DNA of 32,535 bases from contig JARLHP010000277.1 in assembly GCA_031292195.1 (NCBI GenBank), positions 1 through 32,535 of the forward strand. The letters run 5' to 3'. Source of the DNA: Syntrophobacteraceae bacterium (GTDB lineage: Bacteria; Desulfobacterota; Syntrophobacteria; Syntrophobacterales; Syntrophobacteraceae). Both the position numbers and the translations under genes were made by a program. Under the pieces are notes generated by a model. The model saw nothing but the letters and a program-made list of their open reading frames with translations, made no database searches and was not told the origin of the DNA. How positions within the stretch are numbered: the first letter of the stretch is position 1; the number at the start of each line of letters is the position of its first letter. Positions 22,969 to 29,887 of this stretch are shown here, piece after piece.

Positions 22969-24567
22969 CTACTGCTCCCGGTCGCCTATGGTGAAAAAAA
23001 ATGTCGTCCCGCGCCCGGGTTCTGAATCGAGCCAAATCCGGCCGCCATGACATTCGATTATCCGTTTTACGATCGCCAGCCCGACACCGGTCCCACCCTT
23101 ATTTCTAGCGGACGGGAGGCGTTCGAAGATGCGGAAAATCTTTTCAAAAAACTTCTCTTCGATACCGATTCCGTTATCGCGGACGAAAAATACGCATCGA
23201 TCGTCCTGATTTTCGGTCCCGATATCGATGCGGGGTTCCTGGTTGTCCTCGCCCATGTATTTGATGGCATTATTTAGCAGGTTATACATGACTTGGGCCA
23301 GTCTATTTTTCTCACAGAAAACCTCGGGAAGATTTTCCTGGACGTTTACCCTGACGCCGCGACTTTCAATGTTGGGTCCAAGTGTTTCGATCGCCGCCGT
23401 GACGATCTCGGCGAAAGGAAGAGTGGTCCGTCTGCCAACCAACCGCCCGATGCGCGAAAGCTCGAGCAGATCGTCGATCAGGGCTTCCATTTTCCGGCCC
23501 GCCCCGCTCATGTAGTCCAGATAGCTTTCGGCTTCCTTGGGGATCGAGGCCCCGAAATCTTCCCGTAAGGCCCCGATAAACCCCCCGATGGTGACTATGG
23601 GGGTTTTGAGATCATGGGAGATGGTATAGACAAACGACTCGAGTTCGGTATTTTTGGCCGAAAGCTCAGAGACCAGTTCTTTCAGCTCCTTTTCCTTTTC
23701 CTGCAAAACAGCCTCGACCCGCTTTCGCTCCGAGATTTCATCGAAGGCCAGGTCCCTGGAGGTCCTGTAGGCTTCCATCCTCAGCAGCAGTTGATAATAG
23801 AGCAGGGAGAGGGCGGCTGAGAGAATGATTCCAAAAACCAGGAACAGGAGCACCTGGGGGGAGCCTCCGGCATACACGCCGCGGCCCGGGGTCATTGTCA
23901 GACGCCATTTCCTCTCGCCTATCGGGATCTCGCGCGTTGAGGAAATCGCCCTTCCTGCCACGCTTGGCTTGCCGTAATGAAAGATGGGCCGCCCCTCGTC
24001 ATAAATGTCTACGGCAAAATCTCCGATGAATTTGCCGGGCATGGCGAAGTTGACCACCTCGGCTACCGTGAACTCGCCGCACAGGTAGCCCTGAAGTTTT
24101 CCGGCGTACGTGAGCGGCAGGACTATCCGGAAGCCCTTCTTTCCCGATAAAAGGTCAAAACAGGGCGAGACCTTATGACCGGGGATGTATTGGACCTTCT
24201 TTCCAAGCCTGGTTGTTTCCGCCTCCCGCGGGAAGACATAGCGTATGACACCGTTCGGATCGGTCCAGAATATCCCGGAGAAGCCCGGGAAGTCGCGGAA
24301 AATGATCTTTGCAAAGGAAAGAAAACGCCTGCGGCTGAAATCATGGTTTTCGTCTTCCACCCACCTGTCTGCGAGCATTTCGAGGGTCGCCTCGCGGCTG
24401 TCCATTATGGTGCCGAGGCGAATTGCGGCTATTCCCGCCGAGCTTTCCACATGGCGCACCACCAGCTGGCGCAGGTGATCGACCTCCACCCTCCATAACG
24501 CAACCGTTACGGAAGCAAAAAAAACGAAAATCAGTATGGGCGAGAACTTCCTGAGTGAAGGCCTCAA
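22969..24567 (-). CDS. Membrane histidine kinase with periplasmic CHASE-like sensor
   Basis: The 532 residues contain TM1 (about 10-25), a periplasmic domain of about 210 residues, TM2 (about 238-263), a coiled coil (270-310), HisKA with H318 (ISHDLKTPIVTIGGF) and HATPase (NLLNNAIKYMG, DNGIGIEE, GTGVGLAIVKRIIECHGG). The periplasmic part (FSGIFWTDPNGVIRYVFP, later PLTYAGKLQGYLCGEF) resembles CHASE/PAS-like extracytoplasmic sensors. The start codon is TTG 24567 with GGAG 6 bases upstream; no better start precedes TM1. The ligand is unknown. The kinase probably signals through the receiver gene immediately downstream. Confidence 0.85.
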   Translation of the reverse strand: MRPSLRKFSPILIFVFFASVTVALWRVEVDHLRQLVVRHVESSAGIAAIRLGTIMDSREATLEMLADRWVEDENHDFSRRRFLSFAKIIFRDFPGFSGIFWTDPNGVIRYVFPREAETTRLGKKVQYIPGHKVSPCFDLLSGKKGFRIVLPLTYAGKLQGYLCGEFTVAEVVNFAMPGKFIGDFAVDIYDEGRPIFHYGKPSVAGRAISSTREIPIGERKWRLTMTPGRGVYAGGSPQVLLFLVFGIILSAALSLLYYQLLLRMEAYRTSRDLAFDEISERKRVEAVLQEKEKELKELVSELSAKNTELESFVYTISHDLKTPIVTIGGFIGALREDFGASIPKEAESYLDYMSGAGRKMEALIDDLLELSRIGRLVGRRTTLPFAEIVTAAIETLGPNIESRGVRVNVQENLPEVFCEKNRLAQVMYNLLNNAIKYMGEDNQEPRIDIGTENQDDRCVFFVRDNGIGIEEKFFEKIFRIFERLPSARNKGGTGVGLAIVKRIIECHGGRIWLDSEPGRGTTFFFTIGDREQ

Positions 24568-24654
24568 TATCCGCTCCTGTTACGGACGATGGAAAGCGGC
24601 CGGTAGAGAAGATGGAAAGAAGGGTTCATGGGCGATTGTCGGTCTCGCGTGGCT

Positions 24655-26391
24655 TCACAGCGGTCGGGCTATGGTGATGCGGAAAACCACTCCGCTGTCG
24701 CGTCCGGGTTCGACCTCGACGCCCCCCCCGTGCCTTTGGGCGATTTCTCTCACAATGTTAAGGCCCAGGCCGGTCCCCGGAATTCCGGCCGAGTTTTCGG
24801 CCCTTTGGAAAGCACTGAAGATCGATTCACAATCCTCCTTTTTCATCGCCGCCCCGTCATTGCTCACCAGGATGGTACAAAAATCGGCGGTTTCCTGGTG
24901 TTCGATCCTTATTTCGCTCAATGCGTTTCCGCCATATTTTAACGCATTGTCCACCAGGTTGGTGAACAGCCTGGTCATGGCCAGCCGGTCGACCATGATT
25001 TTCACGTCTGAATCGGCCTGAATCCAGCGTACGCTCCTGGCCCTCAGCCTTTCGGAAAATTCCTCCCGGACCGTCTGGAGTAGATCGTTTAGCAGGGCGG
25101 GTTCCATGGCAAGCGGGGCGTGCCTGGTCGCTATGTAGGCGTTGATCTGACCGATAAGACCCGAACAGTACTCGGATGCCCTCATTATCTGTTCACAGTA
25201 TTTCCGGCCTCTCTCATCGACCTTGTCTCCATATTGCCTGTGAAACAGGCTTGTCAGGCCGTAGATGGCGATGGTCGGACTCTTCAGGTCGTGCATCACG
25301 GAATAGGCGAAGAGCTTGAGATCTTCGGCGCTCTTCGATAAGGCTTCCTGCGCGCGTTTGCGCACCTCGATCTCTTTTCGGAGCTTGTCGTTGGCAAGCG
25401 CCAGTTCGGCCGTGCGTTCCCTTACGCGTTCCTCCAATTTTTCGTGGGCCCTTCGCAATTCTTCCACCGCCCTCAGACGCCGAACGGCGGTCCCAAGCTC
25501 CATGGCGGCCCGTTCCAGCACCCCGATCACAAGCGGTGTCAGCATCCCGATTTTGCGGTCGGCGATATAAATGAGCCCCAAAATGGAGTCAGCCAGCCTC
25601 ACCGGAACCAGGGCGACCGATTCGTATTGAGACAGCGTGCAACTCCCGCCCTGGCCCATCCCTTCGGGATCCGCGAAAAATCCCGGCGCAAGTGAAGAAC
25701 CGCTGTTGGTATAAAAAGAACCGGATTCGGTATAAAACAAGCCCGACGATGAGCCTGCGTCCGTTAAACCCTCCGCGTTCAACAACTCCAGGCACGGCGA
25801 CAGGCGGCCCGCCGGAACCGACTCCTCCCGGCCGCGGAACTCACAGCTTTCGCACAGCGCCGTGCCGCCTCCCTCCAATATGCGTATCACGGTAAGGGAG
25901 CAGCCGGTGAAACGCTTTGCGATGAGAGTAAACTCTTCGACCAGGCCGGCAAGTTCCACGCTCCTGTTCGCCGCTTCCAGGAACCGGTAGGAAATGTCCA
26001 ACGAGTCTTCCAGGCGCCGCTCATGGAGGACTTTGGTGATGGTCCCCGGCAGCAGCCTGAAAAATTCGGCGGTCTTTACCACGTAATCGGCGGCCCCCGA
26101 TTTCAACGCCCGTACGGCGGTGCTTTCATCGCCCTGCCCGGTTATCATGATCACGGGCGTCGTGTTGTTTTTCAGGCGCAGCTTTTCCAGAAACTCCAGG
26201 CCGCTCAACCCCGGCAGAAGATAATCCGAAATAATCAGATCGGGCTTGAGCCGGTCGATAGCCTCCAGGCAGGAGGAAGCGTCGGGGAAATGATCAAGCA
26301 AAACGCGCGGAAATTCTTTGGAAATAGCCCGTTTCATCAGCTGAAGATGAGCTTCCTCGTCTTCGATGATGACCAGATGCAATGTTTTCAT
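24655..26391 (-). CDS. Receiver-GAF-histidine kinase hybrid (HisKA type)
   Basis: The 578 residues contain a receiver (D56 in LIISDYLLPG, K106), a GAF-like domain (about 145-305), a coiled coil (about 305-350), HisKA with H367 (YSVMHDLKSPTIAIYGL) and HATPase (NLVDNALKYGG, GTGLGLNIVREIAQRHGG). The receiver is about as long as, and similar to, that of the last gene in the cluster, so the two are paralogs with different transmitter types. The GAF part carries a duplicated heptapeptide, SGLFYTE-SGSFYTN. ATG 26391 is chosen because AAAGG lies 9 bases upstream; a longer frame to 26490 has no family-like sequence. It heads the signalling cluster. Confidence 0.85.
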   Translation of the reverse strand: MKTLHLVIIEDEEAHLQLMKRAISKEFPRVLLDHFPDASSCLEAIDRLKPDLIISDYLLPGLSGLEFLEKLRLKNNTTPVIMITGQGDESTAVRALKSGAADYVVKTAEFFRLLPGTITKVLHERRLEDSLDISYRFLEAANRSVELAGLVEEFTLIAKRFTGCSLTVIRILEGGGTALCESCEFRGREESVPAGRLSPCLELLNAEGLTDAGSSSGLFYTESGSFYTNSGSSLAPGFFADPEGMGQGGSCTLSQYESVALVPVRLADSILGLIYIADRKIGMLTPLVIGVLERAAMELGTAVRRLRAVEELRRAHEKLEERVRERTAELALANDKLRKEIEVRKRAQEALSKSAEDLKLFAYSVMHDLKSPTIAIYGLTSLFHRQYGDKVDERGRKYCEQIMRASEYCSGLIGQINAYIATRHAPLAMEPALLNDLLQTVREEFSERLRARSVRWIQADSDVKIMVDRLAMTRLFTNLVDNALKYGGNALSEIRIEHQETADFCTILVSNDGAAMKKEDCESIFSAFQRAENSAGIPGTGLGLNIVREIAQRHGGGVEVEPGRDSGVVFRITIARPL

Positions 26392-26896
26392 CACCCAACC
26401 TTTCCTGGTTCCCAACGCGAAGCTCTTTAGCACCCGGGTTAGCGTGTGGCCGAACAGGGGAGGAGTTAAGCAGTGGACCCCGCAGACCAATTCGAACGAC
26501 CGGAGTTGGCAGCAGGATAGCCCGGCAAATAATTTGTTTTATGTATCATAAATCTTATATAAAATAAAATAGACACTTAGGAAAGTGCGGACCTTTATCC
26601 CGAGCCACTCTTCACAACGGACCGCGAACGCTTCGGAGTCGCGGATTCATAAAGAAAATGTCATGCCGGTGGACCGGGCAAAAGGGGCCACAACCCGGGA
26701 TGATGCCGGGGGGGCGAATCGATATTTGTGTTGTCTCCAAATGACACACCTGCTTGAAACTGGTATCATATAAGAGTTGGGACAAAAAGAGGGATTGCTG
26801 TTAACGGTCGACACGGCGCATAGGCATACCGACGCTTTCCGGCATCTACTCGCGACTGCGCCGGCGGTTCGTGCCACAAAAGACTCCGGGGATGAT
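26392..26896. other. 505-base divergent control region
   Basis: No convincing gene was seen. An AT-rich block at about 26530-26575 stands out in GC-rich sequence. It contains a perfect dyad TTATG-TAT-CATAA at 26539-26551. Plus-strand promoter-like boxes are TTGTTT (26534-26539) and TATATA (26556-26561). On the minus strand TATGAT (26550-26545) could be a -10 without a clear -35. It lies between the divergently read signalling cluster and the DsrC-like gene. The last 120 bases are an in-frame extension of the DsrC-like frame without a ribosome site. Confidence 0.5.
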
Positions 26897-27655
26897 ATGC
26901 ACACACTTGAGAGAAAAGACAAAACCTACCTTCTTGATGACGACGGTTTTCTGCTCGACCAGGAGCAATGGGACGAAGATTTCGCCGAGGCCATGGCGCC
27001 CACGCTGGGAATAGCCGGGGGGCTTAGTCCTTCCCAGTGGGATGTCTTGAGGTTTATCCGCGACACCTACCGTGAAACCGGCTTGTGCCCGGTGGTGCAT
27101 AAGACGTGCAGGGCCAAGGGGCTTAGCGTCAAGGACCTCCAAAAGCTTTTCCCCTCCGGCTACCAGCGCGGGGCGTGCAAGCTCGCCGGCCTGTCGTTTA
27201 TGACCGCGGTCCTGAAGCAGGCCGAGCTTCAGTACCTGCAAGAGGCCCATAAGTTCAACCGGCAGTCCTCCGCGGCCGCGGAGACTACCGCGGTCGGGCA
27301 TCCAACGCAAAACGGGCCAATAAAAGAGATTCCTCTGGATCAGCGGGTCTACAGGGTCAATGTGCAGGGTTTTCTAATCGACCCGAACGAGTGGGATGAG
27401 GAATTTGCCATATTCAAAGCCTACGAACTGCAAATGATCGGTCCTCTCGGTGAAAAGCACTGGAAGATCATCAGGCAAATGCGCTCGGAATACGAAAAGA
27501 GCGGCCAGATCCCCACTGTTTATGCAACCTGCGAGGCGGTCGGGATCGATATGGATGAACTGGCCGAACTTTTCCCGCCCGGCTATCATCGCGGGGCCGT
27601 AAAGATTGCCGGCCTGAACCTGGCCTTAAAAAAGAGCGCAAAGGCCGCGCCCTGA
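26897..27655 (+). CDS. Tandem DsrC/TusE-like protein
   Basis: The 252 residues hold two DsrC-like domains (about 8-105 and 150-245). Each has the pattern of the family: YLLDDDGFLLDQEQWDEDFA or YRVNVQGFLIDPNEWDEEF, a helical centre, then LFPSGYQRGACKLAGL or LFPPGYHRGAVKIAGL. DsrC uses two C-terminal cysteines, one in GACK and one next to the C-terminus (GCV). Domain 1 keeps the first (C94) but not the terminal one; domain 2 has Val in place of the first and no terminal Cys. It therefore cannot make the usual intramolecular disulfide or trisulfide; domain 1 might form mixed disulfides. ATG 26897 has GGGG 7 bases upstream, whereas the TTG at 26777 has no ribosome site. DsrC-type proteins are known partners of HdrD/DsrK-like proteins. 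Confidence 0.8.
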   Translation: MHTLERKDKTYLLDDDGFLLDQEQWDEDFAEAMAPTLGIAGGLSPSQWDVLRFIRDTYRETGLCPVVHKTCRAKGLSVKDLQKLFPSGYQRGACKLAGLSFMTAVLKQAELQYLQEAHKFNRQSSAAAETTAVGHPTQNGPIKEIPLDQRVYRVNVQGFLIDPNEWDEEFAIFKAYELQMIGPLGEKHWKIIRQMRSEYEKSGQIPTVYATCEAVGIDMDELAELFPPGYHRGAVKIAGLNLALKKSAKAAP

Positions 27656-28079
27656 AAGGGGGAGGAAACCATCCGGTGTGGCGTGGCTTCCCGGCGGCAG
27701 GCCTTCGACGGACCGGTCCGGCCACCGGTGTGGAGAAAACCCGCATCCGGAAATACTTGGGAAAGTCGGCCTATTCATAGTTTTTGCCTCCTGTTGTACT
27801 CTCACTCTTTTCCCCGCACTTCGTCCTGCTCCCTGTGGTAGGATAACTCCATAGAAATTCGATAATTTTCCCCTGCCCGACAGGGCCGTTTGCCCCCGCA
27901 TCCGGCCCTGTCAACCAGACGCGCGCACTCTCGTTTACCCGTTTTCTTTTGCTTTTCCGGCTGCGGGAAGCTCTTTAGGAGTTGTCGGCCCGAAGATAAG
28001 GAACTGGAGCGGTCTGGCCGCGGCAGATCGGCATCGGACAAAGACCAGCAGGCAGCCGGCGATAGCAGGAGAGTTCAGC
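27656..28079. other. 424-base intergenic region with a GC hairpin
   Basis: No gene was recognised. A perfect 10-base-pair stem, GACAGGGCCG at 27879-27888 with CGGCCCTGTC at 27903-27912, encloses a 14-base loop. It has no T-run on either strand, so it is not a clear terminator. The first 30 bases include GGAAACCATCCGGTGTGG, similar to GGAACCACCCGGTGTGG near 20778-20794, another small shared repeat. GGAGA before 28080 is the ribosome site of the next gene. Confidence 0.55.
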
Positions 28080-29378
28080 ATGAATGATCATCCTGAAAGC
28101 CCGCCAGGCAATACCACGGCAATGAGGGACACGGTTTTTTCCTCCGTTCAGGGGAGGCTTCGCCTGCTCCTGTTCTGCGGGTTCGCTGCGATGGTGCTCT
28201 TCCAGTCCGTCTCTATCAAGGAAGGCTTGACGTTCCGCGAGGGGGTTGTACTCATTCTGGGTGCGGGCGCGGCCTTCCTCGCTGCGTTTACACTCTCGAA
28301 AGGGATGAGGCGGAGCGAGGAGCGGTTTCGCCGTCTTGAAGGCGAATTTGACACTGTACTCAATTGCGTGCCCGCGGCCATCTGGTATAAAGACACCGAA
28401 AACAATTTCATCCGGGTGAACAAGGCTGCGGCGGATTTGGCCGACCTGGGGGTCGAGGAGATACAGGGCAGGCCGGTTGTTGAAATTTTCCCGATGGATG
28501 CTGAGGCCTATTACCGGGACGACTTGGAAGTTCTCTTTTCGGGAAAGCCCAAACTGGGAATTGTGGAGCGCGCCACCAGCCGTGCGGGTGTGGAAAGATG
28601 GGTGCGGGCCGATAAGCTGCCGATAAGCGACGACACGGGAAAAATCACCGGGATCCTGGTGGTGGCCATAGATGTTACCGATTTGCGGCAAACGCAACAA
28701 GCGCTTCTGAAATCGGAAAGCGGTCTGCGGTTTCTATCCGCGCAGCTTCTTTCGGTTTACGAGGAAGAGAGGAAGAGGATCGCAAGGGAGCTTCACGACA
28801 GCATCGGGTCATCGCTTACGGCCATAAAGATGGGCCTTGAAAAGGCCAGGGGGGAGGTTGCCAAAAGCGGCCACGGTCCCGAACTGCTCGGTCCTGCGAT
28901 CGAGTGGACCCAGCTGGCCATAAATGAGATCCGCAGACTCACGAGCGATCTGCGCCCCCCGGTCCTGGACGACATGGGCGTTCTTGCAGCCCTGCAATGG
29001 TTTTTCAGGCAATATCGAACAATTTATCCCGCAATCCATGTCGAGGCTCAAATCTCCATTGCAGAACCGGATATCCCCCAGTCTTTGAAGATCGTGATAT
29101 TCCGGATAACCCAGGAAGCCTTTCACAACATCGGCAAGCACAGCAGGGCGGAGTTCGTGGAATTTTTTCTGGCCAAACAGGACGGGGCCATAAAGCTCAG
29201 GGTCGAAGACAATGGAGAGGGGTTCGAGTTCGACGCGGTCCGGGAGCGACAGGGAATCGGGCTGGTAAGCATGAAAGAAAGGGCGGAGCTTTCCGGCGGC
29301 TCATTTTGCATCCGCTCGCTTCCGGGAACGGGAACTATCGTGAGCGCCCGGTGGCCGGCAGACACACTTTCGAAGTGA
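28080..29378 (+). CDS. PAS-domain histidine kinase (HisKA_3 type)
   Basis: The 432 residues contain two predicted membrane helices near the start (about 28-46 and 55-73), a PAS domain (about 85-205, FDTVLNCVPAAIWYKDTENNF), HisKA_3 with H239 (KRIARELHDSIGSS) and HATPase (HNIGKHS, DNGEGFEF, GIGLVSMKERAELSGGS). The short connection between the helices means almost no periplasmic domain, so sensing is likely in the cytoplasm or membrane. ATG 28080 has GGAGA 7 bases upstream. The transmitter is closely related to that of the 20855-22468 kinase. No LuxR-type partner regulator is adjacent. Confidence 0.88.
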   Translation: MNDHPESPPGNTTAMRDTVFSSVQGRLRLLLFCGFAAMVLFQSVSIKEGLTFREGVVLILGAGAAFLAAFTLSKGMRRSEERFRRLEGEFDTVLNCVPAAIWYKDTENNFIRVNKAAADLADLGVEEIQGRPVVEIFPMDAEAYYRDDLEVLFSGKPKLGIVERATSRAGVERWVRADKLPISDDTGKITGILVVAIDVTDLRQTQQALLKSESGLRFLSAQLLSVYEEERKRIARELHDSIGSSLTAIKMGLEKARGEVAKSGHGPELLGPAIEWTQLAINEIRRLTSDLRPPVLDDMGVLAALQWFFRQYRTIYPAIHVEAQISIAEPDIPQSLKIVIFRITQEAFHNIGKHSRAEFVEFFLAKQDGAIKLRVEDNGEGFEFDAVRERQGIGLVSMKERAELSGGSFCIRSLPGTGTIVSARWPADTLSK

Positions 29379-29582
29379 ACACTCTGCCGCCTGTCCTCCC
29401 TATCGAACGGGGCAATCGCATGAAATTTCCCCCCCCTCGACCAAATCGAACCACAGCCTTTCATGTTCCCTCGGAACACCCAATTTAATGAAAAGTTCGG
29501 GTTCTTCCCATGGTAAATTTGTTCTCACGCTAAAAACAGGAAAATCCACCACGGAGACACAGAGGCACAGAGAGTTCTTCTT

Positions 29583-29616
29583 TTTTGACCGGCCGGGAGA
29601 CGACGGCCGGTCAAAA
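29583..29616. repeat. Perfect 13-bp inverted repeat
   Basis: TTTTGACCGGCCG at 29583-29595 is an exact inverted copy of CGGCCGGTCAAAA at 29604-29616, with an 8-base spacer. T-runs lie upstream and A-runs downstream of the stem on both strands, the opposite of a rho-independent terminator. A protein-binding site or the tip of a repeat element is possible. Confidence 0.7.
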
Positions 29617-29731
29617 GGGCAAGCCTTCGGCGGATAGGCGGCAGGGACTATCGGACCGGAATGAGTCTTAACCTGGCGCGCGTACAATAAATTTCCGTTT
29701 TTCAGCGCGGTCTTTCATGTCCCTCGAAACC

Positions 29732-29870
29732 TACCCTGAAACCATGAAAATTATTATCCCCCTTCGCGACTTCGCGTGGGAAAGCTTTTCGAGACGCCTC
29801 CTGAGGTCCCTGTGGGTCACCCTGAAACCATGAAAAGCCAGTGGTTACGGCGTAGCAATCCCGGCCGCGG
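29732..29870. repeat. Dispersed repeat, copy B
   Basis: This is the second copy of the element at 8680-8818, in the same orientation on the plus strand. It has the internal direct repeat ACCCTGAAACCATGAAAA at 29733 and 29819 (86-base step) and the core TTCGCGACTTCGCGTGG. It merges into a two-copy 29-base tandem repeat (29855-29912) that contains the helicase stop codon. Confidence 0.75.
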
Positions 29871-29887
29871 CGGCACGCCGCTGGCAA

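Larger units (their letters stand above)
29379..29887. other. 509-base repeat-rich intergenic region
   Basis: No convincing gene was found. It holds CCACGGAGACACAGAGGCAC at 29549-29568 (relative of the repeat at 13827-13904), a long palindrome at 29583-29616, and the second copy of a dispersed repeat at 29732-29870. A 29-base tandem repeat at 29855-29912 runs into the end of the helicase gene. A minus-strand frame at 29400-29687 is partly built from the repeat and was not accepted as a gene. Confidence 0.65.

Noticed and set aside
26392-26490. Longer N-terminus (33 extra residues) for the receiver-GAF-kinase.
   Set aside because: The extra residues are not receiver-like, and the ATG at 26391 has its own ribosome site followed by a canonical receiver start.
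29400-29687. A 95-codon minus-strand frame in the intergenic region.
   Set aside because: Its first half is translated repeat sequence (KKKNSLCLCVSVV) and the palindrome. No domain was recognised in the rest, and there is no ribosome site.
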